The notes under the pieces: model-generated
Seen by the model: only the letters and a program-made list of their open reading frames with translations
Databases searched by the model: none
Told to the model about the DNA's origin: nothing
In this document: piece by piece, positions 10,966 to 22,289 of the stretch
Layout: each line of letters starts with the position of its first letter
Numbering within the stretch: the first letter of the stretch is position 1
Position numbers and translations under genes: made by a program
Source: Ancistrus triradiatus
Lineage: Eukaryota > Chordata > Actinopteri > Siluriformes > Loricariidae
Length of the DNA stretch: 64,000 bases
Direction of reading: 5' to 3'
Assembly: GCA_025084515.1 (NCBI GenBank)
Contig: JAJAGP010000204.1
Span: 372,001-436,000, forward strand

Positions 10966-12485
10966 CAGTATTTAGTCAGCCACTGATTGTGCAAGTTCTC
11001 CTACTTAGAAGGATGAGAGAGGTCTGTAATTCTAATCATAGGTACACTTCAACTATGAGAGACAAAATGAGAAAAAAATCCAGGAAATCACACTGTAGGA
11101 TTTGTAAAGAATTTAATTGTAAATTATGGTGGAAAACAAGTATTTGGTCAATAACAAAAGTTCAACTCGATACTTTGTAACATAACCTTTGTTGGCAATG
11201 ACAGAGGTCAAACTTTTTCTGCAAGTCTTCACCAGGTTTGTAGCTGGTATTTTAGCCCATTCCTCCATGCATGTTTTGGGGATGTTTCTGGGCAACACGG
11301 ACTTTCAACTCCAGGACCTTGAAATGCTTTTATGGAGCCACTCCTTCATTGCCCGAGCGGTGTGTTTGGGATCATTGTCATGTCATTGTCAAGACCCAGC
11401 CATGTTCCATTCTCAATGCTCTCAGATGGAAGGAGGTTTTGGCTTAAAATCTCACGATACATGGCCCCGTTCATTTTTCCCTTAACACAGATCAGTCGTC
11501 CTGTCCCCTCTGCAGAAAAACAGTCCCAAAGCATGATGTTTCCACCCCCATGCTTCACAGTAGGTATGGTGTTCTTGGGATGCAACTCAGCATTCTTCTT
11601 CTTCCAAACACGATGAGTTGAGTTTTTACCAAAAAGTTCTATTTTGGTTTCATCTGACCACATGATATTCTCCCAATCCTCTTCTGGATCATCCATATGC
11701 TCTCTGGGAAACTTCAGACGGGCCTGGACATGTACTGGCTTAAGCAGGGGGGCACGCCTGGCACTGCAGGATTTGAGTCCCTCTCGGCGGAGTGTGTTAC
11801 TGATGGTAGCCTTGTTACTTTGGTACCAGCTCTCTGCAGGTCATTCATCAACTCCCTCTGTGTAGTTCTGGAATTTTTTCTCACCGTTCTCATGATCATT
11901 TTGACCCCCACGGGATGAGATCTTTGTTGTGGGCCCCAGATTGAGGGAGATATATCAATGGGTCTTATATGCCTTACAAATTGCTCCAACAGTTGAATTT
12001 ATTCACACCAACCTGCTTGCCTATTGTAGATCTCTTCTCTTCCCAGCCTGGTTGCAGGTCTACAATTTTCTTCCTGGTGTCCATCAACAGCTGTTTTGGT
12101 CTTGGCCATGGTTGAGTTTGGAGTCTGACTGTTTGAGGCTGTGGACAGGTGTCTTTCATACAGATGACGAGGTCAAACAGGTGCCATTACTACAGGTAAA
12201 CGAGTGGAGGACAGAAGAGCTTCTTAAAGAAGAAGTTACATGTCTGTGAGAGCCAGAAATCTTGCTTGTTTGTGGGTGACCAAATACTTATTTTCCACCA
12301 TGATTTACAATTAAATTCTTTAAAAATCCTACAATGTGATTTCCTGGATTTTTTTCTTTCTCATTTTGTCTCTCATAGTTGAAGCGTACCTATGATGAAA
12401 ATTACAGACCTCTCTCATCTTTCTACGTAGGAGAACCTGCACAGTGGCTTCATCAGTGACTGACTAAATACTTTTTGAACCACTG
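10966..12485 (-). mobile_element. Tc1-like transposon, family B copy 1
   Basis: The element runs between TA dinucleotides (10964-10965 and 12486-12487). The left end matches the family tip but has lost about 12 bp (cag joined to tatttagtcagcc). The right end is tgactaaatactttttgaaccactg. Arms of about 200 bp are mirrored (ttctcctacttagaaggatgagagagg on the left, and its inverse near 12410-12435). The transposase is on the minus strand. At 1520 bp it is the nearly full-length form of the family, which has three copies in this window. Confidence 0.93.
11170..12109 (-). pseudogene. Tc1 family B transposase, frameshifted
   Basis: The family start codon is the ATG whose complement is at 12107-12109. 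It is followed by the HTH (STIGKQVGVNK), the MIMRT linker region near 11895, and the first catalytic block WSDETKIELFG near 11650. Next come the conserved HPKNTIPTVKHGGGNIMLW segment and the C-terminal EEWAKIPA near 11255. Several frameshifts break it into pieces of at most 116 codons. The second catalytic block is rearranged (DNDMTMIPNTP), and the normal stop has become a sense codon (tcgagttga near 11167). It is inactive. Confidence 0.9.
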
Positions 12486-12519
12486 TATAGACATATATAT
12501 CCTAATGTGAATTGCTAAA

Positions 12520-12850
12520 TAAGGGTGGCAAGTGTTTATCACTGTTGCCTTACAGATCCAGGGATTCCAGGTTCGATACCTGGTCTGGATTCCTGTGTGG
12601 AGACTGCATGTTTTCCCCATGTCTGTGTGGGTTCTCTCCAGGTACTCTGATTTTCTGCACATTCAAAAGACCTGCATTAGATCACTTGGCATCTATAAAA
12701 TGCTCCCGGTTTGAGGCTGTGTGTGTGCACCCTGTGTTGGATTGCTTCCTTGTCTAGGGTTGGTTTCTGCCCTCCATCCATATGCTACTGTGTCCCCAAC
12801 GCCCTGGAACCCTGAATTGGATTAAGTGGGTATGAAAATGAATGAATGAA
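12520..12850 (+). repeat. Mermaid/DANA-type SINE, copy 1 of a tandem pair
   Basis: All parts of the family are in order. The tRNA-like head includes 'cactgttgccttacagatcc' and box B ggttcgatacc (12570-12580). Then come 'ctgtgtggagactgcatgtt' (12592-12611), 'tgtgtgggttctctccaggtactc', the 'ctgccctcc...ccctgaattggattaagtgg' tail, and a terminal (aatg)n run (12837-12848). Confidence 0.88.
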
Positions 12851-12860
12851 ATTCTTAAAT

Positions 12861-13222
12861 TGGGGTGGAACGGTGGCTCGATGGGTAACACCGTGGCCTC
12901 ACAGCAAGAATGCCCAGGTTGGATGCCAAGGTGAAAGATCTGAGTCTTTTCTGTGTGACGTCTGCATGTTCTTCTCGTGTCTGTGTGGGTTTTCTCCGGA
13001 TACTCCGGTTTCCTCCCACAGTCCAATGACGTGTATTAGGTTAACTGGTGTTTCTAAATTGCCGATAGTGTGTGAGTGTGTGTATATGAGTGTGGAGTGA
13101 ATGTGTCCTAAGATGGATTGGCGCCCTGTCTAGGGTTGTTCCTGCCTTGCGCCATGTGCTGCCTAGGTACCAACTTTCCCATTACCCTGAGCAGGATTAA
13201 GTGGATAAGAAAGTGAATTAAT
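12861..13222 (+). repeat. Mermaid/DANA-type SINE, copy 2 of a tandem pair
   Basis: This is a second complete element immediately downstream in the same orientation. It has ggggtggaacggtggctcga (head), gcctcacagcaagaatg, gtctgcatgttcttctcgtg, ctccggtttcctcccacagt, 'gatggattggcgccctgtctagg' (13112-13134) and the end 'ccctgagcaggattaagtgg'. Divergence from copy 1 shows two separate insertions; it is not a recent duplication. Confidence 0.88.
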
Positions 13223-15652
13223 CATGAAATCCATACATAGTCTGTATAGGCCAGAGGGTTATTGTGACAGACATTTCCATGTGGGTAGAGCAAAATATAT
13301 ATAATACGATGCTGTGTAGAGTTCTTGCGTATTCATTAGAATACAATAATTTGGTTATGGTGGAACAGTGTGCATTTGATGTTTTGTGATGTATTGTAAC
13401 CTTTTGTATAAATCCATGGCTATGAGTTTTGTTGCACTGTAATTGACTGCAGTTTCTGTATCTAGTGAAGTGTGGACAGTGATCACTTTTCACTGGCCGC
13501 CTAACAAATCACCAAGCCTCGTTTGTGCTGGTATGTTATAGGAGCTGTGTTGCACATCTATTTAGCAGTTCTTTTACTTGCTTTTAAACTGCCTTTAATT
13601 TCGGATCAATTCAGGCATACTTTTCACACAAGCTTCCCGCAGGTATTTGATTATAAGCTCCATTGTGTTTGTGTAAAAATGGGAGAGGAGAAGGGTTTAA
13701 AAAAACATGGCTAGTAGAAGAGGCATTTCTCTACTTAAAAACACCAGAACCCAATTTCATGACCTCAAGTGGCTCTTGAAAGTGACAGTCCACTTCACTT
13801 CCTTGAGCAACAATTGCTTGAATCCACATTACTTTAAATCCACACTTTCGGGTCTTTCATATCCTACCCAACTGACAGTTCTGGCTCTGCAAAGAACATG
13901 ACAAGTGGCTGAGGCTCTGGATCTGCCATTTCTTTAAGACTGTCAATGTCAGGAGATTTCCTCTTCTATAAAGTCAGCATGTTTTGCAGCATTAGTGCAC
14001 CTCAGAGAAAAAATGGTGCAAATTATGATGGACTACGATAACTTATTGCATACCCGGTACAAGTCAAGGGAGAGTATTAATCCAGGCATGCTGCTGAGCC
14101 CTGTCTAAATGAGATTGTCCTTGGGCAAAGGCCTCCACTTTTATTTTCGCTTTGTTATTCTCATTCTTCCCCACTTCACTTGGTCTGAAAAGCTAATGGG
14201 CTCTGACAAAGATGCCCTAGTGAACTGTTAGCATATAATCATCTCCTCATCCCAATATGGAAAGATGGTATGCATTGCCGTAACACCTTTACAAGGCCTG
14301 CTGTTACTGTTTGCTTCCCAGTAACCTGTTTGAATAACTCTTGTAGCCTATGACTTACTTGTTAAAACTTATTTGTTTCTCATTCCTTGTTAAGAAGGTG
14401 CTTGCCAATGATAAGACAAGTCATGCATCAAAAAGATTTATTAAATTCATCTTCTCCTGCGAGAGAACAACATGCACACTGTTTCACTAGTGTTCCTCGT
14501 ATAAGCAAGATGAATGATGCTCTAAGAGCCTCCTCTCAGGTAATACTCAGGTAATAGACAGATCACATCATGTACTATACTGGGCATTGTAATCAAAACA
14601 GACTGCTATCTTCAGCTCGGTGTCCAAACCAGCTTGGTCCAATGAGACGTTTACATTGAATAGACGACATTAGTCATATGTCAGTACATATAGCATCAGA
14701 GGCTTAGCTGTGTAAAGTTTTCACAGAAGAGGTTGCAGAAAAACCCTAAGATGTTAACCATAGTGCCCAAGGAACATGGATCAGTCTGCTCTGTTCTGCA
14801 AAGTGCTTGGTATTCCCTCTGTGACAGCTTCTATTTGAAACCTATCTGTACCAGTGCTGCAGCATCAAACAATGGACTAAATTGTTTTTCCTTATCTGGT
14901 AAATGAGTGACGCGCCCAACAAGTGACAGATTCTTTATGCTGTGCTGTATCTTCTTTTCAGCAAGGCGGAACGTTAATACACAAGGCTAATTGATGACAA
15001 ACGTGAGTAGGTGCGCACGGCAGCAATATCGGAGAGCCTCTAAAACCGTCACAGAAGATCGCTTCAGTAGAGATGAGGATACTGTGCAAAAAATGGCCAG
15101 GCTCCAGGCTCGTGTCTACAAGTAGTTGTTGGAAATTAAAAACTGCTGAGGCATTTCAGAATGAAGTCTGGATGTTATATATTTATATACGCATTCCTCT
15201 ATTGTTAAGTAGATTGCATCTTTTGTATTTTAAAAGCAGGAGGCTTGCGCTCCTTAGAGGACATACCACCGGTAGATAGTCTCAAGTACCCTATGTGCTA
15301 TCTGCCCTGGCACATGTACATGGTACATTGAATTTACCAAAGCTGAAGACGTTAAGAATGTCAGGAGCAAATAACATATTTGTATTCTGTGGTTTGACAA
15401 CTGCAGAGTAAAAGCACATTGTTATGATGACCAGCCCCCTTGTGCCCTCTGAGCTCTTTTATCTGAGTGAGGACAATGCACATCAGCTGGCATACTGATG
15501 AACAGCAAATCAAACGCAATTCACAGAGCTCTTGTTGTACGTGTGCAGAGAAGCCTGATGTTCTTGAGAGGAGTTTGAAGTTCTCAGAGAAGGGTAAACC
15601 TGGATTTTATGACTGTTTACTAAGAATAAGAATAAGAATGATCATCTTCATA
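13223..15652. other. Single-copy DNA, no gene recognised
   Basis: About 2.4 kb without transposon hits, exon-like ORFs or RNA genes. A short direct repeat, two copies of ctcaggtaata, lies at 14535-14556. Confidence 0.5.
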
Positions 15653-15712
15653 CAACTACTACTACTACTATTACTACTACTACTACTAATAATAATAATA
15701 ATAATAATAATT
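15653..15712 (+). repeat. Compound (ACT)n-(AAT)n microsatellite
   Basis: About nine act/cta units with one tta interruption (15671-15673) pass directly into about eight aat units. It is a likely length-variable marker. Confidence 0.92.
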
Positions 15713-15887
15713 TATTAATATAAATAAATATTTATATAGTGCCTTCACAGACTCCAGGTCTGTGTACAACAACAACCAAACCATATTAGTTGCCCCTACA
15801 TAATATTACACTTCTATGATAACCACTGATTTTGAGTCCAAACTTGGCCCCTGAGGAACATTATTGTCGAAACCAGCACACTATGGA

Positions 15888-16073
15888 ACTGTGGTAGCCT
15901 AGCAGGTAAGGTACTGGAGCACAAGGTCCAGGGTTCAAATCCCACATCTGCCAAGCTGCCACTGTTGGGTCCTTGAGCAAGGCCCTTAATCCACTATTGC
16001 TTGGATTGTAAGACTGTATCAATTGTAAGTCGCTCTGGATAAGGGCGTCTGCTAAATGCTGTCAATGTAAATG
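15888..16073 (+). repeat. tRNA-derived SINE with L2-type tail, copy 2, with target duplication
   Basis: This is a full-length element from actgtggtagcctag to gctgtcaatgtaaatg. It has box A at the head, box B ggttcaaatcc near 15931-15941, and the tail signature gtcgctctggataagggcgt. The hexamer tatgga flanks it directly on both sides (15882-15887 and 16074-16079). That fits insertion by LINE-type target-primed reverse transcription. Confidence 0.93.
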
Positions 16074-16079
16074 TATGGA

Positions 16080-18935
16080 GCTCCCAAAGAGGAAAGACAT
16101 TCTTTATAAATATTTACATTTAATAGTTTGCTGAAGAAATAAAGTCTGTTGTCTTTCTGCTCTTTGTGCCATCTAACAAGCCAAAACCAGCAAGTGTGCA
16201 GGGTTTTATTAGTCAGGTACCATAAAGAGAGTGTCTAACGTTTCCAAATGACTAGAAACATCGTTAAGAAGGATTATAAAGAAGAGTACCAAGGTTAAGA
16301 AGAAGAGGCTGTATATGTGCTTTAACAAAAGCTTGGTTCTTTCTCTCGAGATTGGAGCGAAATAAAGAGATGAAAAGGATGGATAGTAAATACTAATGTT
16401 TCACCATTAGTATAATTTCCTCCCTTTAGTAATTAAGCAAAAGCAAACAAACAAAACAAAAAAAACCCCTAAATTGCCTAAAACTCACAAGAGAATTTTT
16501 CACTGAACAGCCATATGTAAATTCCCAAATTGAGATCATATGCCATGCTCAGTGAAATAATATACAAATAAGCATTTTAGCCAAATGTTAGTTAAAGGGA
16601 AGAGAATTAGTCAACGTTCATGAGGGAATGGATTCTAATTAGGCAAATGTTACACAAAATTAGCTCATTTGAAATACAAGCAGCACTTTGGCCATGTTTA
16701 GGGCTGTTGTTGATTTGTCCTTTTTATGCCGTACGTCAACTTGTCCGTGACTAATTCAGTGTTCATCAGTCATATAAAAAGTCACTTATTCACTTTGATA
16801 AAGCACTCTGGCATTCAGTTTTTTAACTGTATTCACACCTTATAAAATGGCCATAAATTGTTCTGAGGTTTAATTAAGATGTGCAACAGAGAGTACGTTG
16901 CTTGATGTAATTATTGGCCTTGCTTTGACCATGTTTGTTCATGATTATACTCCTCTATTAAGTGTTGTAATAGGGGTTGTATTTTTGATCTTTCTGTGTA
17001 GGTTCGGGTATTTAGGAATTTATTTCCAGCTGTGGAGGAAGCGAAACAAACAGCTCGTGTTTTTATCCAGCTTGTCCACCTCTTAAGCCTGGTCAGCCTT
17101 TTTATTCAGAGGCTACGCTGAGCTGAATGCAAATGAGTGCGCGCTTCTCGACTAAAATATGCATGACCCCACATCAACCACCAAGTTTAGCTGCTCCAAA
17201 TCACCAGCCAGCTGCTGAAAAACAATTAAAGCGTGTCAGACCTGCAAGCTAGCATTTTCTGCCTTTTTAAAGGACATTTTGTCACAGGCATGGCAGCAGT
17301 GAAAAGCCATCAACCAAATGAGATAATGTTTACCGGGGTCACCGAGATGACAAACCGCTTCAGTCATGTCATTCAATAGACTATAAGTGTTGCACGGCAA
17401 TAGTCAGGAGCATTAATGGATGCAAAAGATTAATGTGGGCTCTATAATTACGACTGTTTCGCTCTGTAATTGTGACCGTTTCATAGTCTCAGGCAGAAGT
17501 GCTAACAAAAGCAGTCTATTCTTGCCTTTTCAACAGAAATCCGTCCTCCATGTAATGTTTTAAAAATAATCCCAGCACACTTTGATTGTGAATATTTTTA
17601 GAGCAGTAATAATACGTTAGGTTGTAAACAATCAGCAGGAAATAATGATGTTGATATCGTTTCACAACTTGACCCAGCTATTCAAAAGTAAATGAACACC
17701 TTTACCTCCGCAAGGATAATTGCATATAACATCATATGTAGTTTGATTTCTTTTCAGCATTTTATTATAATTACTATTTTTACAGCATCTGATACAAACA
17801 CCTCTACAAAGGTGGTGAGTGAGGGAAGTGAAGTGCATCAGTCCATTAGTACCTGGGAGTATCCTTGAAGAAAGATGGCTCTCCGGCAATAGCTGGACAC
17901 TCAAAATGAGATACACAGTCTCCCTGGTGCTTATGGACTCCTTATGTAAGTGTGCCCCCTCCGGCGAGCTCCACTTGAATAGTGTACATGTTCAAATCTC
18001 TCATCCACTTACTTCCCAACCAATCTCAGAGATTATATTACAGTGACTGTTACAAACACCAGCTATGGATCAGAGGAGACATGAGCATTCATCAGACTGA
18101 GCCTGAGAGTGACGTCACACGAGGAGTTCATTTTAGCCTGGGCAGGCTGCGCTCTGAAGTACAAGAGCATGCGGTGCAATTACTGATCCTTGGGGGAACA
18201 CGCTCTAAATACCTCATCAATACTTTGTACCTCTGCTACAACTTTAGTGCTAGATTTATTCATTCCCGCCGCACTCTCGTGAGATTTGCCGTTCGAGGAA
18301 ATGATAGTGGGGAATGTTGGATAATTAAAAGTGTTTGTTAGCTTTATCTTCAGGAAGACTGGGTGTTTTTAATTTCAGCTAATGGGCTCTCGTTTATGAA
18401 GGCAACAGAGAACGGTAAGAAGACAAGGTCAAATGGGAAAAGGGAAGCTCCACTAGATGAAGTCTAAGTAGGATTGTTAGCTTTTTAAAAATGCTTGTTA
18501 TGGGACACTTACCAAAAATGCAATGCTCTATGTTTGAATTGTTATGAGGAGGTATCGTTTTAAGTCATAGCAACTGGAAGAAAGGTTTAAGGTTTATTTA
18601 ATGGCAAATCGGAGATACTGTATGTCTGCAACTTGGAGCAATTCAGTGATTAAACTGTTGGCAGTTTGTACCAAAATTCTTTACTCAATGAACTAGCCAG
18701 TATGAGAAACCATCATTTACGAGAGTTCCCTGCAAACCTCTGAGAACAAGTCATAAATAGAGAGAATTCACATTTACATTCCACCAAATCCATGATATGT
18801 AGAACCAAAAACTGTAAGGGCTACAATTAACAGAAAGCTGGAGAAAGCACAGCGTTGGTAACCTGGAGATGATTACGAGTGGTGAGTGTGTCAAAGTGGC
18901 TTAAGCAGTATCATTTAGACAAATAATTAGAGAAA
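16080..18935. other. Long single-copy stretch with enhancer-like sequence at 17.1-17.5 kb
   Basis: There is no gene, and no transposon in 2.8 kb. The part at 17100-17490 carries an octamer ATGCAAAT (17127-17134), several TTAATG/TAATT words and a pair of similar units 22 bp apart (17445-17460 and 17467-17482, core TAATT..GAC.GTTTC). Such composition is typical of conserved developmental enhancers, but conservation was not tested. Confidence 0.45.
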
Positions 18936-19106
18936 TTAGCCTAGTGGGTAAGGTACAGGACTATGGACGAGAAGGCCCAGGGTTCAAATCCCACCTCTGC
19001 CAAGCTGCTACTGTTGGGTCCTTGAGCAAGGCCCTTAACCCACAATTGCTTGGACTGTAAGACTGTACCAATTGTAAGTCGCGTCTGCTAAATGCTGTAA
19101 ATGTAA
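18936..19106 (+). repeat. tRNA-derived SINE with L2-type tail, copy 3
   Basis: Head, box B (ggttcaaatcc near 18981) and tail are present. It lacks the first ~13 bases, and about 14 bp are missing inside the tail (gtcgc joined directly to gtctgctaaatg). Confidence 0.9.
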
Positions 19107-19852
19107 CGCCTTCCTATTTGTTGGCCATTGCGTTCAGTTTGCAGAGTTTTTTGTTGTTGTTCAGACTGCAGAACATTTTTTAATTGATTGAAGTAGAAAA
19201 TCTTTATCAGTCTTCTCCGATGACAGTTTGATATGTAAAAGGTATTGAAAATATTGATTTAAAAACTAGTTTGAGGCAAAGCCATAAAATATTATATCGA
19301 ACCAAAAGTTCGATGAAAGTGGTATTAAAGTACAAACAATAAAGCAGCAATCAGTAAACTACATAAGGTAGCACACTAAGATTGAAGTTATATGCTGTGC
19401 TTCTGGCTAAGTGCTTTTATGACCAGTAAAGAATTTTAAAGCATATTAAAAACAAAAACACAATATGCATACGCTTTATGCTCATGTTAGAAGCAGAGGA
19501 AATTACTTTGAGTCGGATGTGTTTTTATGGCAAGGGCAGAAATGTCATTTGCCTGTAGAAAGTGCTGCATGAACTGAAATGAGCTGATTTCAGTTTGTGC
19601 CGCATTCATTCCAATCTCCCAGATACAAGCCTCAGGATTTCTCAAAAGCTGACAGATGGAATGAACGTCCTTTTACAACACAGACGTTTCATTAATGAGT
19701 GATATCAAAAACATAACAGGCAATAATTGTCTTAATGCTGTATTTTTAACATTTAATCCATTACAAAAAAGAAGGTAAACACATGTTAGTTTCAGCTTTG
19801 ATGGTTTAGTGTTCTAATGAATTCATAAACTCTTAAACCAAGTCAGAGTGGC
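19107..19852. other. Single-copy DNA, nothing recognised
   Basis: AT-rich sequence with a ttgttgttgtt run near 19151. No gene, RNA or repeat family was recognised. Confidence 0.5.
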
Positions 19853-19984
19853 AGGCAGCCAGGACCTAACCGGCAGCACAGGTCACGGGCGAGAAACAAC
19901 CCTAGACAGGAGTCCATTGCGCTGCAGGGTACACACAAACTCACATTCACACGCTCACGCTGGAGCACTTTAGAGAGACAAGTT

Positions 19985-20184
19985 TACATTTACATTTACA
20001 GCATTTAGCAGACGCCCTTATCCAGAGTGGCTTACAATTGGTACAATCTTACAATCCAAGCAATTGTGGGTTAAGGGCCTTGCTCAAGGCCTTGTGGCAG
20101 CTTGGCAGAGGTGGGATTTGAACCCTGGACCTTCTGGTCCAAAGTCCAGTACCTTAACCGCTAGGCTACCACTACCACAGTCCC
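19985..20184 (-). repeat. tRNA-derived SINE with L2-type tail, copy 4, inserted in a mermaid SINE
   Basis: This is a full-length minus-strand copy from the (tacattta) tail at 19985 to the head accacagtccc at 20174-20184. The pentamer aagtt lies on both sides (19980-19984 and 20185-20189) as a short target duplication. A short internal loss removes the acccaac segment near 20094. Confidence 0.92.
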
Positions 20185-20208
20185 AAGTTGACCAGTCCCA
20201 AGTTGACC
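20179..20208. repeat. Perfect 15-bp tandem duplication across a SINE junction
   Basis: The word agtcccaagttgacc occurs twice in a row (20179-20193 and 20194-20208). It contains the last six bases of the SINE head plus nine bases of flank, so it must have formed after the SINE inserted. Confidence 0.95.
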
Positions 20209-20222
20209 AGAGGAAACTCTGA

Positions 20223-22287
20223 GTACCTTCAGAAAAACATTTAGAAAAACCTTTTTATCTTATTAAAGAATGTAAAAGTTTTCTGTTCATTAACAAAACT
20301 GTTGTTTTAAGAAATGGCATTTCATTGCTTTGAGCCATTAGAGATTTCCATTATAAATAAAGTGGCTTTTTAAATTAAAAAGTCAGCCATGATGCGTTTT
20401 GACTGACTGTTTTGAAAGAATTGGTATCATTGGGTGGGAATGTTCTTCTATAGAAAAAAAGAGAAAAAAGGAAGGTAAGATGAAAAATCAGTGTAGCAGA
20501 ATCAGACAGGAGTTGCTAGGGCAGCTGTGAACAGAAGGAGAGAGGGCTGGGACAATATAAAACCTCATTACTGTAGTGTCATGGAAAGTGTGTGCACTTT
20601 ACGCTCCATCTAGCAGCAGTTTTGCTGGATAAGCACTTGTTCTTGTTTGGCACTTTTTAAGGCCTGTTTCATTAGTGGAAAGGCCCTTATCAGGAATACA
20701 TTCTAATAGAACAGGTGGCACCTGCTTCCAACACCTCGATTTTCAAGTGCTGGAATCTTTATGGGTGTGCAAGTTTATCTCTGAGGGTGATCTCTCTGCA
20801 AATTGTAATGGTTGATACTCGTTGTTTACAAAAGCTTGCCTTTGGCACTTTCTGCTTAATGTACATCCCTACTGGTGTAGCATCTGCATGCTGTGGTCAG
20901 CTGGTAAATTAAGCTTTAGACAGTTTTTAATTTGTTAATGCTTTCCTTTTTCTTTGTGACGGAGTTTGTGTTGGCTGCTGCTTTTCTTCACTGCAGAATA
21001 AGAACCGTTGCCTTTTACCCTTCTTTTTGAAAAATAGGAGCGTTTATTGAAAGCAAAACCAAAAAAATCTCACGTGTGCATTCCCACACGCATCTGTGGC
21101 GCGCCGGTGGATTGGTCACTGCAGCTCAGGGTGTGACATTATCGTTTCATGTCTTGGCAGCCTCAGAGGGAAAATAATGCACATGAATTGGCAGTGACCA
21201 CAGCAGAATATAAAGTAGTATCCTGCTTTGCATTGCTAGTGCAAAAACACAAACAGCCAGTAATGACATGAAAACATGGTAGTGTTTAAAACTGCAAATA
21301 ATAAAAATGTGAAGGAAGGAACAGGCTGCATTAATTACAAATGCAAATGAATAGCATTTAGACAACAAAAGTCACTACTTTAACACCATCCACCAGTCAC
21401 ACTGTGGATATTTATGGATGCCCAGGCAGGGCTCCTGTTGTTTGAAACAAATCTTTTCCTTTGTCTGTGTATTCTTAGCCTGCCAAGCTCCTATGCTGTG
21501 ATCTGATTGGAGTTAAAGAAATGAGAGACTCCTGCCTGCCTGAGGCCCTAAATGGCTCCCTGTTGAGTTGGCAACTGGCACTTGGAAATGATCAAATTTA
21601 AGATGGTGTTGTTCCTGGATTTGCTTCCTGAACACTGATTTTAGATCTTAAGACAGAAATGCTGGTTAACTGGCTGGGGAATGGTAGACATGCACAGTTC
21701 TTTCCTGTCAAACATGAATGATAGGAGCAATAAGTAACAACCACGAACATTAAATGTTAATAACAAAGATTCCTACAAAGATATGTAAAGACAATCAATA
21801 TACTAACATGGTCCATTTTAATAGGGTAAATTAAGGTAAAATGGGCCGACTAGGACTGGAGCATTATATATCTTATCCTATACCTATATATAAAGAATTG
21901 CTAAAAAATATTTCATACTTTTTCTTTATATGTAACATAGGCGGTGTCTTATTGCTCTCTCTGGTGCTTCACGTAGCTGGGAAGCTCCACAGCACAGCTG
22001 TTAAACATGCTTGCATTGACATTCAATGTACCACTGTTACTTTTATCAACTGCTGTTATAGCAAAAGTGGAAGCAGATGGGAAGACCCATGTTTGAGCTT
22101 TAACTGTGCCTCCAGCCTGGCCGGACACTACACATGTAGTGAGGAAATGTCAGGCTGGAACCATCTCACTATTACTGCAACAAAGGCTCTTCTGACTGAT
22201 CAAGGTGGTCAAAGATGATGGATGGTCATGGATTTATATATCAGTCCTGAAAAAATGCAAGTAACAGACATAAATTATATGTGTAGT
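20223..22287. other. Single-copy DNA, no gene recognised
   Basis: A palindromic pair of E-boxes, CAGGTG-G-CACCTG, lies at 20712-20724 inside a non-repetitive patch (20500-20800). A 125-codon stop-free run at 21841-22218 (plus strand) shows no domain and no splice context, and I do not call it a gene. Confidence 0.5.
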
Positions 22288-22289
22288 TA

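Larger units (their letters stand above)
19853..20222 (-). repeat. Mermaid-type SINE split by a younger SINE
   Basis: The left part, 19853-19984, is the reverse complement of the mermaid 3' half (caaccctagacaggagtccattgcgctgc; ctcacattcacacgctcacg; actttagagagac). The right part from about 20205 (ttgaccagaggaaactctgag) continues the same order on the other side of the SINE at 19985-20184. The host SINE was therefore already there when the younger one inserted. Confidence 0.72.

Noticed and set aside
15888..16073. Possible functional tRNA genes at the SINE heads
   Set aside because: Box A and B are present, but no proper cloverleaf with acceptor stem could be folded, and the heads are always joined to the same SINE body.
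21841..22218. 125-codon stretch with a hydrophobic segment, plus strand
   Set aside because: Hydrophobic run could suggest a membrane protein, but there is no known domain, no splice sites I can support, and it could occur by chance.
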